Positions 26,434 to 35,356 of a stretch of 64,000 nt of DNA are shown here, one piece after another. Source of the stretch: Pseudomonas syringae. GTDB lineage: Bacteria > Pseudomonadota > Gammaproteobacteria > Pseudomonadales > Pseudomonadaceae. Numbering within the stretch: position 1 is the first letter of the stretch; every line of letters starts with the position of its first letter. Below the pieces are notes generated by a model. The model saw only the letters and a list, made by a program, of their open reading frames with translations. It did not search any database and was not told the DNA's origin. Where the stretch lies: assembly GCF_001698815.1 (NCBI RefSeq), contig NZ_LGSI01000072.1, positions 51,300 to 115,299 on the forward strand. Reading direction: 5' to 3'. A program made the position numbers and the translations under genes.

Positions 26434-27918
26434 TTAGCCAGCCCTTTGCACAGCCCATTCCACCCGGTTACGTCCCTGCTGCTTGGCGCGGTACAGCGCG
26501 GTGTCGGCGGCTTTCAGGAAGTCGGTGATGCTCGATTGCCCATCGGGAGCGACTACCGCAACGCCCACGCTTACCGTCAGGCTCTTGAACGGCGACATAT
26601 CGTGTGGCAGCTGCAGTTGCTCTATCTCCCGGCAAATCGTGTCGGCGAATGCCCGCGCGTGTTCTTCGCTGGTTGACTGCAAGATGATGGCGAATTCCTC
26701 TCCGCCGTAGCGCGCCACAAAGTCGCCGTTGCGACGTACATGCGCGGTCAGCTCTGCTGCCACCCTGCGCAGCACCTCATCCCCGGCCTGGTGGCCGTAG
26801 CGGTCGTTGTATTGCTTGAACAAGTCTACGTCGAGCATCGCCAGCATCAATTTCTGGCCGTTGCGGCTCGCGCGGTTCCACTCGGTGGTCAGGGTTTCGT
26901 CGAATTGACGACGATTGGGAATGCCGGTCAGACCATCCGTGGCGCTGATTGCGGCGAGTTGTCGGTTCGACACTTCCAGTTCATGAGTACGGCTGCGCAC
27001 CCGCGTCTCCAGCTCAAGTTCCCGCATCTGCATTTCCTTGAGCAGAATGGAAAAGCCGATGCCGATCAGGCTCAGGGTGAAAATAAACTCCTGGGCGCGC
27101 AGCACTTCCAGCTGCATGGACAGACCGCCGAACGGCTTGAGCCCCATGGTCATCATCATCGTGATCGACAGCGACACCAGTGCGACGAATATGGTGGTCA
27201 GGCGGATGCCAAAACGAAAGGCGATGACGGCCGCACCCGGTAGCAGCAGTGTCGGCGTGACGGTTATTTCGTCCACGTTGCCGCCGTAGTGTTCGACGAT
27301 GACTGAGGTCACCACGATGAGGGTCATGACCAACAAGGCCTGGTCGAACCGCGTCAGGCGAATTTTCTGCAGCGCAGGCTGAGTCAAGGCCAACAGCAGC
27401 GGGGTGTAGATCAGCAGGCCGAGTGCATCGCCGAACCACCATAAACGGACCAGCGTCAGATAGTGGCTGGTAACGCCGCCGACTTGCTGGAGCACGAAAG
27501 CTGCCATCAGGCTGGCGAGCAGCGCTCCGGTCAGCGGTCCGGCGAGGACGAACTTGACCAGGTCTTCCAGGCGCTGCAAGCGCGGGGAGGCACCGCTGCG
27601 TTTCATCAGCAGGTAAGTGACGACGACCTCGGTGAGATTGACGGCGCTGAGCAAGACGGCTTCGTACCAGCTGAACACGCCAAGATTACCCAGTACGTCG
27701 GAACTGAAGGTGATGGCAGCCAGCAGCGGCGCGCGCCGCCCTCGAACCCGCAACAACGCCGCGAGCAATACCGCGTTGGGGAGCCATACGACGACTACGT
27801 TGTCCGGTGTGACCGCGCAAAAAAAGGTCAGTTTGACGCTGGCGAAGTGAATCAACATGAGCAGCGCGCAGAACAGCAAACCGGGGCGCTGCCAAAATTT
27901 TTCAGGTGGAGCGATCAT
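26434..27918 (-). CDS. MASE1-GGDEF diguanylate cyclase
   Basis: This is a membrane diguanylate cyclase making c-di-GMP from GTP. About eight hydrophobic segments form an N-terminal MASE1 sensor domain, including VVVVWLPNAVLLAALL and FRFGIRLTTIFVALVSLS. A short coiled linker follows (MQMRELELETRVRSR), then a GGDEF domain with ATDGLTGIPNRRQFDE, an active GGEEF motif near residue 405 and an inhibitory RxxD site (RNGD) five residues before it. The start is uncertain: GTG 27963, ATG 27927 or ATG 27918 (used here, 494 residues). The signal sensed is unknown. Catalytic competence is inferred from intact motifs. Confidence 0.88.
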   Translation of the reverse strand: MIAPPEKFWQRPGLLFCALLMLIHFASVKLTFFCAVTPDNVVVVWLPNAVLLAALLRVRGRRAPLLAAITFSSDVLGNLGVFSWYEAVLLSAVNLTEVVVTYLLMKRSGASPRLQRLEDLVKFVLAGPLTGALLASLMAAFVLQQVGGVTSHYLTLVRLWWFGDALGLLIYTPLLLALTQPALQKIRLTRFDQALLVMTLIVVTSVIVEHYGGNVDEITVTPTLLLPGAAVIAFRFGIRLTTIFVALVSLSITMMMTMGLKPFGGLSMQLEVLRAQEFIFTLSLIGIGFSILLKEMQMRELELETRVRSRTHELEVSNRQLAAISATDGLTGIPNRRQFDETLTTEWNRASRNGQKLMLAMLDVDLFKQYNDRYGHQAGDEVLRRVAAELTAHVRRNGDFVARYGGEEFAIILQSTSEEHARAFADTICREIEQLQLPHDMSPFKSLTVSVGVAVVAPDGQSSITDFLKAADTALYRAKQQGRNRVEWAVQRAG

Positions 27919-28101
27919 CACCGACATCCAAAAGCAGGTGACGCGAATGATTGTCTGCGCCACTTACCTTGTCAATTGGATGGCTCGCGCCTCACGAAGA
28001 ACCAATAACCACCTACGTTGAAATGCAGCTCGCTCCAACGGAGCCTATGTACTCAAGCTGGCCGCCTCGCGAGCAAATTCGCTCCTGAGTACTTAACGAC
28101 C

Positions 28102-28205
28102 GGTAGGAGGGGACTTGTCCCCGAATGCGATGGTCCTGACAACAAAAGTCCGCAAGGTTAACGCTGCCTGAGCTACCGTCTTTCGGGGACAAGTCCCCTC
28201 CTACC
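28102..28205. repeat. REP pair (REPIN), GGGGACTTGTCCCC type
   Basis: Inverted arms GGTAGGAGGGGACTTGTCCC and its reverse complement ending CCCCTCCTACC enclose about 55 bases. It lies in the 330-base gap upstream of the diguanylate cyclase. Degenerate half-arms of another REP type (CTCGCTCC at about 28030, TTCGCTCCTGAGTAC at about 28078) lie just before it. No gene is seen in the gap. Confidence 0.85.
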
Positions 28206-28247
28206 TAATGTTCTATAAGACGGTATTTACAGAGCAGAGTTATCGCA

Positions 28248-29546
28248 TCAATGCAGCTTCATCCGCGGTTCGGTGCCTTTGCCGATGCGGCTGCCGAGCA
28301 TCAGCATCAGTGTGCGGAAGGTGCCGTACAACGCCATTTGATGCATGCGGTACAGCGAGATGTAGAACATCCGCGCCAACCAGCCTTCGAGCATCACGCT
28401 GCCCATCAGGTTGCCCATCAAATTACCCACGGCGGAGAATTTCGACAGCGAGATCAGCGAGCCGTAATCGGTGTATTTATAGTCCGGCAACGGTTTGCCT
28501 TCGATCCGCAGGCGCAGGGATTTAACCAGCAGCGAGGCTTGTTGATGCGCCGCCTGGGCCCGAGGCGGGACGTTGCGGTCCGAGCCTTTTTGCGGGCAGG
28601 CGGCGCAGTCACCGAAGGCGAACACATTGTCGTCGCGGGTCGTTTGCAGGGTAGTGCGCACTTGCAGTTGGTTGATGCGATTGCTTTCCAGGCCGTCCAG
28701 CTCATGCAGGAAAACCGGCGCACGGATGCCAGCCGCCCAGACCTTCAGCGTGGCCGGGATAACCTGGCCGCTGGCGGTGATCAGGCTGTCGGCGGTGACT
28801 TCGCTGACCGCCGCATTGGTCAGGACCGTGACGCCGAGTTTCTCCAGCGTGGTGTGGACCGGGCCACCGATTCGCTCAGGCAGCGCCGGGAGTACCCGAG
28901 GGCCTGCCTCGATCAGCGTGATGCGCAGATTTTCCGGCTTGATGCGGCCCAGGCCGTAAGCCGCCAGTTCGTGTGCCGCGTTGTGCAATTCGGCCGCCAG
29001 CTCCACCCCGGTCGCACCGGCACCGACGATGGCCACAGTGATTTCTTCGGTGATGTCGGTTTGGCCAGCATGAGCGCGCAGGTATTGATTGAGCAGTTGC
29101 TGGTGAAACTTTTCCGCTTGCAGGCGGGTGTCGAGGAACAGGCAATGTTCCGCCGCGCCCTGGGTGTTGAAATCGTTGGTGGTGCTGCCGACCGAAATCA
29201 CCAGCGAGTCGTAGTCCAGGCTGCGCGCGGGCACCAGTTCCTGGCCGTTTTCGTCCAGCGTCGCGGCCAGATGCAACTGGCGTTGCTCGCGGTCCAGCCC
29301 CGTCATGCGCCCGAGCTGAAACTGAAAGTGATTCCACTTGGCTTGCGCCACGTAGTTCAGCTCGTCTTCATAGGAATTGAGCGAGCCCGCTGCCACTTCG
29401 TGCAGCAATGGTTTCCAGATGTGGGTCAGATTGGCGTCCACCAACGTGACGATGGCCGTGCCTTTCTTGCCCAGGGTCTTACCCAGACGGGTAGCCAGCT
29501 CCAGACCGCCGGCGCCTCCGCCAACGATGACAATACGATGCGTCAT
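28248..29546 (-). CDS. ndh: Type II NADH dehydrogenase (FAD-dependent pyridine nucleotide oxidoreductase)
   Basis: NDH-2 enzymes pass electrons from NADH to quinone without pumping protons. The 432-residue protein has an N-terminal FAD-binding motif RIVIVGGGAGGLELATRLG and a second Rossmann motif VAIVGAGATGVELAAELHN. The quinone/FAD region NVFAFGDCAACPQKGS is also present. The C-terminal amphipathic region (MLEGWLARMFYISLYRMHQ) fits membrane attachment. It is transcribed away from the REP at 28.1 kb. The small DUF3094-like gene lies 68 bases upstream on the same strand. Confidence 0.88.
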   Translation of the reverse strand: MTHRIVIVGGGAGGLELATRLGKTLGKKGTAIVTLVDANLTHIWKPLLHEVAAGSLNSYEDELNYVAQAKWNHFQFQLGRMTGLDREQRQLHLAATLDENGQELVPARSLDYDSLVISVGSTTNDFNTQGAAEHCLFLDTRLQAEKFHQQLLNQYLRAHAGQTDITEEITVAIVGAGATGVELAAELHNAAHELAAYGLGRIKPENLRITLIEAGPRVLPALPERIGGPVHTTLEKLGVTVLTNAAVSEVTADSLITASGQVIPATLKVWAAGIRAPVFLHELDGLESNRINQLQVRTTLQTTRDDNVFAFGDCAACPQKGSDRNVPPRAQAAHQQASLLVKSLRLRIEGKPLPDYKYTDYGSLISLSKFSAVGNLMGNLMGSVMLEGWLARMFYISLYRMHQMALYGTFRTLMLMLGSRIGKGTEPRMKLH

Positions 29547-29614
29547 AGAGATATCTCATAAGGTTTAAGGAATTCGGGGGGCGAGGGCGGATCTGCGGGA
29601 GCGCGACAAGCGGC

Positions 29615-29788
29615 TCATAGCGTCAGATAGCTCAACAAACGGCTCAACAGGCCCAGGCCAACCACAACAGCCACCACCACGATCAGGAGCAGCCATGGCC
29701 GAAAAGGCCGGCGCTCGACTTGATGTTGGGGAGCTTGCAGGTACTCTTCGACACGTTGTTGGTCTTCAGGGTTCAGACGGCTGGACAT
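29615..29788 (-). CDS. DUF3094-like small membrane protein
   Basis: This 57-residue protein reads MSSRLNPEDQQRVEEYLQ, then a Pro/Arg-rich stretch, and ends in a single hydrophobic helix (WLLLIVVVAVVVGLGLL) and SRLLSYLTL. It resembles the DUF3094 family of short gammaproteobacterial membrane proteins of unknown function. The frame is open from ATG 29788 to TGA 29615. It lies between the MOSC gene and ndh on the same strand and may be co-transcribed with ndh. No function can be assigned. Confidence 0.75.
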   Translation of the reverse strand: MSSRLNPEDQQRVEEYLQAPQHQVERRPFRPWLLLIVVVAVVVGLGLLSRLLSYLTL

Positions 29789-29850
29789 ATATGCCTCTCT
29801 GGTAAAAAGCTGCCTCTTGGGTAAATAAGCAACCTCTTTGGATAGAACGG

Positions 29851-30360
29851 CTAGTCGGCGATGAAATCCAGCGGTTCGACGCGCAATGAGTCATCAAGGC
29901 GAATAATTCCGCTCTGGATCACTCGGGCGGTGATGCCGCCATGCCCACGTACGGCTTGAAACGTGCCATGCCCAAGCCGTTGCTCCAGGCGGGCACAGGG
30001 CTGGCACCAACCGGTGGTTTCCAGAATAGCCTGACCGACCTTGAAGCGTCGGCCTTTGAGACTGAACAGATTGATGCCGCTGATCACCAGGTTGCGCCGC
30101 AAATCCTGCGGCACGATGGGTTGCTCGGCAGCGCGACCGAGCAGCGAGCTGACCACCGCCAGATGCTCCCATTGGATCAAGGTGACCTGGCGCGCGTTAC
30201 GTGGGCCTGGGCGCGAATGGTCGCCGGTCAGGCCCGCTTCACGCCGCGCTTCCACGGCCTCGAGTTCGATCATCTCGGCGCGGGATTCTGGACGCACGCC
30301 GATCCAGCGCACGCGGCCTTGCTGGGGCACATCCGCCAGCAGTTCTTGCAAGGGGCTCAT
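29851..30360 (-). CDS. MOSC domain-containing protein
   Basis: MOSC domains (molybdenum cofactor sulfurase C-terminal) bind sulfur-carrying cofactors and occur in enzymes that reduce N-hydroxylated compounds or handle sulfur. The 169-residue single-domain protein has the family stretches GLTGDHSRPGPRNARQVTLI and RRNLVISGINLFSLKG. The conserved cysteine lies in TTGWCQPCARLEQ. Its ATG overlaps the stop of the upstream DUF1780 gene by 4 bases, so the two are probably translationally coupled. The exact substrate is unknown. Confidence 0.85.
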   Translation of the reverse strand: MSPLQELLADVPQQGRVRWIGVRPESRAEMIELEAVEARREAGLTGDHSRPGPRNARQVTLIQWEHLAVVSSLLGRAAEQPIVPQDLRRNLVISGINLFSLKGRRFKVGQAILETTGWCQPCARLEQRLGHGTFQAVRGHGGITARVIQSGIIRLDDSLRVEPLDFIAD

Positions 30361-30986
30361 AAGCTGATTCCAACATCGAAGACAACACTGCGACCCAGAT
30401 TGGTCCGCAGAAAATCCGGTGCGCCGGGATGGGCAAACAGCACCCTGGCAAAGGTGGGGCCGACCAGCGACAGCGACCGCCAGCCTTGGCGCAGGTATTC
30501 GGTGGGCGGTGGGAAATGACTGTTCAGATCCAGCACCTCGCGCTTGAGACTGGCGAAAGCGATGATGTCCAGCTCACCCAGATCCAGGCCGCGTTCGCGA
30601 TAATTGTGGGCTTTTTTACGCAAGGTTGGACCCAGGCGTTGCAGCAGTTCCGGCGCGGGAATGCGCTTGGGCTTGGCTTCACGCCGTACCAGCTGGCTCA
30701 GGGAAAACGCGCTGCGTCGGCGCGCCAGTTCTTCACGCCACTCATCGTTGAGGCGGCGGCCTTCATCGAGCACGAAGAACACCTCGAAACAGGCATCGCG
30801 AAACAGCACATCCGGCGGTTCCTGCCCGGCGGCGGCGAAGTCTTCATTGCGATGCGGTATGTTCAAACCCTGTAGCAGGCGCTGACAAACCCATCGCTCA
30901 CGCTCCCACTTTCGCGCATTGGAGAGGAACGCGTTGGCTTGTTCGGCCTGGATCGTGAGCAGGCGAAGGTAGTCGGAGTCATCCAT
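30357..30986 (-). CDS. DUF1780 family protein (putative nuclease-like)
   Basis: This 209-residue protein (MDDSDYLRLLTIQAEQANAF...) matches the DUF1780 family, mostly found in Pseudomonas and described by structure as endonuclease-like. Possible active-site residues lie in PPDVLFRDACFEVFFVLDEG, an arrangement seen in PD-(D/E)xK-type folds; this assignment is tentative. The ATG at 30986 is chosen over an in-frame TTG at 31007. It overlaps the MOSC gene by 4 bases. A mixed-type REP lies upstream. Confidence 0.78.
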   Translation of the reverse strand: MDDSDYLRLLTIQAEQANAFLSNARKWERERWVCQRLLQGLNIPHRNEDFAAAGQEPPDVLFRDACFEVFFVLDEGRRLNDEWREELARRRSAFSLSQLVRREAKPKRIPAPELLQRLGPTLRKKAHNYRERGLDLGELDIIAFASLKREVLDLNSHFPPPTEYLRQGWRSLSLVGPTFARVLFAHPGAPDFLRTNLGRSVVFDVGISL

Positions 30987-31072
30987 AGGCCCAAGCTTAG
31001 CGTTCAATTCGCGATAACTGAAAGGTTGTTTAGCGTTCGAGGGCTGATACGCAGAACTTGTTGACTCGAAAC

Positions 31073-31166
31073 TGTAGGAGGGAATTCATTCCCGAATAGG
31101 CCATTGCAAGCACCAAAGTCCCAAGGTGCCTGCACCGACGCCTTCCCGGATGAATCCGGTCCTACA
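31073..31166. repeat. REP pair with two different arm types
   Basis: The left arm is GTAGGAGGGAATTCATTCCC, and the right arm (inverted) is CCCGGATGAATCCGGTCCTAC. The two share the outer GTAGGA frame and a GAATTCATTC-like or GGATTCATCC-like palindrome, but are not exact reverse complements. It lies in the gap between the divergent DUF1780 gene and the gene at 31.26 kb. Confidence 0.7.
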
Positions 31167-31259
31167 AAAGTATCGGCCGCCATGCGACGTTGCTACACAG
31201 CCATCTCCCGGCTCATCTCGGCTATCCTGTGGTTTTAACCGATCCGGGAGAACCCACGT

Positions 31260-31727
31260 TTGAAGCTCTGGCCAATCCTGTTATTGATTTTGCTGCCATT
31301 GACCGCGCAGGCCATTGAAATCGGCGACCCTGTGCCGTCATGGAGTCTGCTGGACCAGTTCGACCAGCCTTACGCGATGGACCAACACAAAACCCAGACG
31401 ATTCTGGTCGCCAGCAGCATGAGCGCCGGCAAGACCATGGAAAAGGCCCTCAAGGACAAGCCCAAAGGCTTTCTCGAAGCGCGCCGCACGGTGTTCATCG
31501 CCGATATCAAGCCGATGCCTGCCTTGATCACCCAGTTTTTCGCCGTGCCAAAAATGCGCAAGGTGTATTCCTATCGCGTGGCGCTGGATCGCGAAGCGTT
31601 GATCGCGCCGGGTTACGGTGGTGATCCGAGCAAAGTGCAATGGCTGCAACTCAAGGACGGCAAGCTGGTGGAACGTCGCGAATTCAACGGTCCAGACGAA
31701 TTACGGGAGGCGCTTGAACAACCATGA
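31260..31727 (+). CDS. Periplasmic protein, thioredoxin-fold-like, unknown function
   Basis: This 155-residue protein has a clear signal peptide (MKLWPILLLILLPLTAQA). The mature part opens IEIGDPVPSWSLLDQFDQPY, which looks like the start of a peroxiredoxin/thioredoxin-like fold. There is no CxxC, and no cysteine at all in the mature part, so thiol redox activity is unlikely. The start is TTG at 31260, supported by GGGAG about eight bases upstream and by the signal peptide. It overlaps the CbiM-like permease gene by 4 bases (ATGA), so the pair should be co-translated. I cannot assign a function. Confidence 0.75.
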   Translation: MKLWPILLLILLPLTAQAIEIGDPVPSWSLLDQFDQPYAMDQHKTQTILVASSMSAGKTMEKALKDKPKGFLEARRTVFIADIKPMPALITQFFAVPKMRKVYSYRVALDREALIAPGYGGDPSKVQWLQLKDGKLVERREFNGPDELREALEQP

Positions 31728-32419
31728 TCGGCGCGCAGGTCCTGACCGCGGAAACCATGACCACAGCCTGGCTGTTGTACGTGCCGGTGTTGTGCTGGGC
31801 CATCTGGCGTTCGCCCTGGGTTGAACTGTTTACCGACAGCCGCCGTCAGCATCTGTTGTTCGGAACAGTGTTCGCGTTGTTTTTGCTCTGGCTGGTGCGG
31901 CGGGATTTCGACACCGGCGTGTCCTATCACTTCATCGGCATGACCGCCGTGACCCTGCTGCTGGATTGGCCTTTGGCGATTCTCGGTGGGCTGGTGGCAC
32001 AGGTGGGATTGGTGGCGCTGGGTCGCCAGGATCTGGCGGCACTTGGCGTCAACGGCCTGCTGTTCATCGGGCTGCCGGTATTGGTCACCGAAGCCTGCGC
32101 GATGCTCGTCGAGCGGGCGCAACCGAAAAGCCCGTTCGTGTACATCTTCTGCTCGGGATTTCTCGCGGCGGCGTTGGCGGCGTTGTTGTGCCTGTTGCTG
32201 GCGTTGGGTCTGTTGTGGTTTGAAGGGCTGTTCGAAATGCCGATCTGGCTTGCCGACTTCATCGGCTACCTGTGGCTGATCATTTTCCCCGAAGCCTTCA
32301 TCAACGGCATGATTGTCAGCGCTTTGGTGGTGTTCAGTCCTGAATGGCTGGAGACGTTCAATCGTACGCGCTACCTGTCAGCGCCCTGGAATGACGGGCG
32401 CTCAGGCGACGACACCTGA
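31724..32419 (+). CDS. CbiM-like energy-coupling factor permease, orphan
   Basis: This 231-residue polytopic protein has about six or seven hydrophobic segments and resembles the substrate-binding CbiM/NikM subunits of ECF cobalt and nickel transporters, for example in the GVNGLLFIGLPVLVTEA region and the PEAFINGMIVSALVVF stretch near the end. Canonical CbiM/NikM begins MHI, with His2 as a metal ligand; this protein begins MIGAQVL. No CbiN, CbiQ or CbiO gene is nearby. It may be a CbiM relative with another role. It overlaps the upstream periplasmic protein gene by 4 bases. Confidence 0.75.
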   Translation: MIGAQVLTAETMTTAWLLYVPVLCWAIWRSPWVELFTDSRRQHLLFGTVFALFLLWLVRRDFDTGVSYHFIGMTAVTLLLDWPLAILGGLVAQVGLVALGRQDLAALGVNGLLFIGLPVLVTEACAMLVERAQPKSPFVYIFCSGFLAAALAALLCLLLALGLLWFEGLFEMPIWLADFIGYLWLIIFPEAFINGMIVSALVVFSPEWLETFNRTRYLSAPWNDGRSGDDT

Positions 32420-32441
32420 GCGGCGCTCGGTGCCGTTTTGA

Positions 32442-32645
32442 TCAATGGCCGCGTTCGGGGAAATCACCGGAAAACAGTTCGTCTTCGGCATCCGGGCTGA
32501 CCGGAATCGCGTGTTCTTCCGACGCCCATGCGCCCAGATCGATCAGCTTGCAGCGCTCGGAGCAAAACGGCCGGGAAGGGCTGGCGGCGCTCCATTCCAC
32601 AGGTGCGCCGCAGGTTGGGCAATCGACGGTTTTTGCTTGGCTCAT
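32442..32645 (-). CDS. yacG: DNA gyrase inhibitor / zinc-finger protein YacG
   Basis: YacG is a small zinc-binding protein that inhibits DNA gyrase by binding GyrB. The 67-residue protein has the four-cysteine zinc site VDCPTCGAPVEW and RPFCSERCKLIDLGAW, followed by an acidic tail, as in the family. It starts at ATG 32645, next to the coaE stop. In many gammaproteobacteria yacG, coaE and pilD lie in this order, as here. Confidence 0.94.
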   Translation of the reverse strand: MSQAKTVDCPTCGAPVEWSAASPSRPFCSERCKLIDLGAWASEEHAIPVSPDAEDELFSGDFPERGH

Positions 32646-33265
32646 GACTGGCCTCCAGACAACGTTAAATAGAAATGATGCAGCCGCTCGACTTCGCTTT
32701 GCAGCCAGGCGTGATCGCGGTCGTTGACCAATACATCGTCGGCATGTTTCAGCCGCTCTTCACGACTGGCCTGCACCTTGAGAATCGCCTGGACCTGCTC
32801 CTCGCTGGAACTGTCGCGCAGCATGGTGCGCTGCACTTGCAGCTGCTGCGGTGCGTCGATTACCAGCACGCGCTGGGTCAGCTTGTATTGGCCTGACTCG
32901 ATCAACAGCGGCGAAACCAGAATCGCGTAGGGCGAAGTTGCACTGGCCAGATCGCGCTGGATTTCCTCGGCAATCAGCGGATGCAGCAAGGCTTCCAGCC
33001 AGCGGCGTTGCTCGGCATCTTCGAAAATCAACCCGCGCAGGGCGCTGCGATTGAGGGTGCCGTCGGCTTGCAACACCGTGGGGCCGAAATGCTCGACGAT
33101 TTTCGTCAGCGCAGGCCGACCCGGTTCGACCACCCAACGTGCGGCGTGATCGGCATCAACCACGTGAACGCCAAGGCCGATAAAACACTGCGCTGCCGCG
33201 CTTTTGCCGCTACCGATGCCGCCGGTAAGGCCGAGAATCCAGGGTTTGATCACGCTGTTGGTCAT
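32642..33265 (-). CDS. coaE: Dephospho-CoA kinase
   Basis: CoaE phosphorylates dephospho-CoA in the last step of coenzyme A synthesis. The 207-residue protein has the P-loop WILGLTGGIGSGKSAAAQ, the DADHAARWVVEPG nucleotide/substrate motif and the lid region HPLIAEEIQRDL. The PLLIESGQYKL segment is also typical. The start MTNSVIKPW at 33265 overlaps the pilD stop by 4 bases. A longer open frame exists upstream but runs inside pilD. Confidence 0.96.
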   Translation of the reverse strand: MTNSVIKPWILGLTGGIGSGKSAAAQCFIGLGVHVVDADHAARWVVEPGRPALTKIVEHFGPTVLQADGTLNRSALRGLIFEDAEQRRWLEALLHPLIAEEIQRDLASATSPYAILVSPLLIESGQYKLTQRVLVIDAPQQLQVQRTMLRDSSSEEQVQAILKVQASREERLKHADDVLVNDRDHAWLQSEVERLHHFYLTLSGGQS

Positions 33266-34134
33266 TTGAAACCGGCAAACTGCAAATAAGAGGCGGTTAT
33301 TTGACCACCCCAGAGCAAAGCGATCCAGCCTGCAATGGCCAGATAAGGACCAAAGGGGATTGGCGTGCTGGTCGCCACGTTGCGCACACGCAGCATGATC
33401 AGCCCCAGAATCGCGCCCACCAGCGAGGACAACAGAATAGTCAGCGGCAAAATCTGCCAGCCGCCCCAGGCGCCGAGCATGGCGAGCAACTTGAAATCGC
33501 CCTGGCCCATGCCTTCCTTGCCGGTGACCAATTTGAACAGCCAGAACACCGACCACAGGGTCAGATAACCCGCCACCGCACCCCACAGCGCATCGCCAAG
33601 GCTGGTGAACAACCCGAACGAGTTGACGATCAGCCCCAGCCACAGCAACGGCAACACCAGCGCATCCGGCAGCAACTGATGATCGGCATCGATCAGACTC
33701 ATCGCCAGCAAACCCCAGGTCAACACCAGCATCGCTCCGGCCTGCCAGCCGAAGCCGAAATGCCAGGCGATAAATGCCGACAATACGCCGCACGCCAACT
33801 CCGCCAGCGGGTAACGCTTGCTGATCGGCGCCTTGCAGCTCGAACATTTGCCGCCGAGCAGCAGATAACTCAGCACCGGCAGGTTTTCCCAAGGGCGAAT
33901 CTGATGCGCGCAATGCGGGCAGCGCGAATGCGGCAGGATCAGGTTGAACGTTTCGCCCGCAGGCTCGGCCGGAAGACCCAGCATTTCCCGGGACTGGGTT
34001 TTCCAGTCGTTTTCCATCATTTTTGGCAGGCGGTAGATCAGGACGTTGAGGAAACTGCCGATTAAAAGGCCCAGTAAGAGTGCGGATAGGATGAAGGCGA
34101 GGGGGGAGGTGGCCAGGAAGTCGAAGAGGGACAT
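33262..34134 (-). CDS. pilD: Type IV prepilin peptidase / N-methyltransferase PilD
   Basis: PilD cleaves and methylates PilA and the minor pilins at the inner membrane, as well as type II secretion pseudopilins. The 290-residue protein has an N-terminal hydrophobic segment and a zinc-type cysteine domain (CPHCAHQIRPWENLPVLSY and KCSSCKAPI). The two catalytic aspartates lie in MSLIDADHQLLPD and in the GxGD motif GQGDFK. It is the last gene of pilB-pilC-pilD and is joined to coaE by a 4-base overlap. All pilins in this window carry its G^F or G^M site. Confidence 0.96.
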   Translation of the reverse strand: MSLFDFLATSPLAFILSALLLGLLIGSFLNVLIYRLPKMMENDWKTQSREMLGLPAEPAGETFNLILPHSRCPHCAHQIRPWENLPVLSYLLLGGKCSSCKAPISKRYPLAELACGVLSAFIAWHFGFGWQAGAMLVLTWGLLAMSLIDADHQLLPDALVLPLLWLGLIVNSFGLFTSLGDALWGAVAGYLTLWSVFWLFKLVTGKEGMGQGDFKLLAMLGAWGGWQILPLTILLSSLVGAILGLIMLRVRNVATSTPIPFGPYLAIAGWIALLWGGQITASYLQFAGFK

Positions 34135-34136
34135 TT

Positions 34137-35354
34137 TTAGACGACGTTTCCGAGTTGGAAGATAGGCAAGTACATTGCGATAACAAGGCCGCCGACTATG
34201 ATCCCAAGCACCGCCATTATCATGGGCTCCATCAGGCTGGTCAGGCTGTCTACCATGTTATCCACCTCCTCTTCATAGTAAGTGGCAACCTTATCGAGCA
34301 TGTTATCCAGCGCACCGGACTCCTCACCAATGGCGGTCATCTGAATCGCCAGACTTGGGAATACACCGACGGAACGCATTGAAAAGTTGAGCTGCATACC
34401 TGTCGAAACATCTTGGCGGACTTTCAATACAGCATTCCGGAATACAACGTTACCCGTAGCGCCCGCTACGGAGTCCAGTGCTTCTACCAGCGGCACGCCC
34501 GCAGCGAAGGTCGTCGCAAGGGTCCGCGCAAAACGGGCAACTGCAGACTTGAAGAGCAGAGGCCCGATTACTGGTACTTTCAGCAATCCACGATCAATGC
34601 TATCGCGTAATTTTAACGATTGTTTGTAGGCGCGTTTGAATAGAAAGAAAGCTGCAACCATCAAACCTAAAATTAAAAGCCACCATTCCTGAACAACATT
34701 GGAAAGGCTGACGACCATTTGAGTGAACGCTGGTAGCTCTGCTCCAAAGCTCGAGAATACAGACTGAAACTGGGGCACAACTTTAATCAGAAGGATGCCG
34801 GAAACAATGAATGCAACAACCAGTACGGCGGTCGGATAGGTCATTGCTTTCTTGATCTTAGCCTTGAGTGCTTCGGTCTTTTCTTTATAAGTAGCGACTC
34901 TATCCAGCAGGGTTTCCAGGGCTCCTGCCTGCTCACCTGCATCTACAAGGCTGCAATACAACTCATCGAAATATTGCGGCTTTTGCCTCAGCGCGGTAGC
35001 AAAGCTATTGCCCGCGGCAACTTCCTGTTTGACGTCATTGATCAACTTGCGCATGTTCGGGTTGTCGGCGCCTTCGATGATGATATCGAAGGACTGCAGC
35101 AGCGGTACACCGGCCTTCATCATCGTCGCCATCTGCCGTGAGAAGAAAGCGATGTCCAACGGTTTTATTTTTTTCCCCTCGCCAAAGATCGAGACGGATT
35201 TTTTGCGAACTTTAATCGGGGTTATACCCTGCTTGCGCAGCTGGGCCTTGATCAAGGCAACATTATGCCCGGTCAGTTCACCGGTCATTTTCGTGCCTTT
35301 CTTATCCGTGCCTTCCCATGTGTAGGTGCCGACTTTTACTGCTTTGCTGGCCAT
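34137..35354 (-). CDS. pilC: Type IV pilus inner membrane platform protein PilC
   Basis: PilC is the polytopic platform protein that works with the PilB and PilT ATPases. The 405-residue protein has two GspF/T2SSF domains: the first around IAFFSRQMATMMKAGVPLLQ, the second around FARTLATTFAAGVPLVEALD. Three long hydrophobic segments follow, as in the family. Two bases separate it from both pilB and pilD. The base composition is lower in GC than the neighbouring coaE and yacG genes. Confidence 0.96.
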   Translation of the reverse strand: MASKAVKVGTYTWEGTDKKGTKMTGELTGHNVALIKAQLRKQGITPIKVRKKSVSIFGEGKKIKPLDIAFFSRQMATMMKAGVPLLQSFDIIIEGADNPNMRKLINDVKQEVAAGNSFATALRQKPQYFDELYCSLVDAGEQAGALETLLDRVATYKEKTEALKAKIKKAMTYPTAVLVVAFIVSGILLIKVVPQFQSVFSSFGAELPAFTQMVVSLSNVVQEWWLLILGLMVAAFFLFKRAYKQSLKLRDSIDRGLLKVPVIGPLLFKSAVARFARTLATTFAAGVPLVEALDSVAGATGNVVFRNAVLKVRQDVSTGMQLNFSMRSVGVFPSLAIQMTAIGEESGALDNMLDKVATYYEEEVDNMVDSLTSLMEPMIMAVLGIIVGGLVIAMYLPIFQLGNVV

Positions 35355-35356
35355 GG

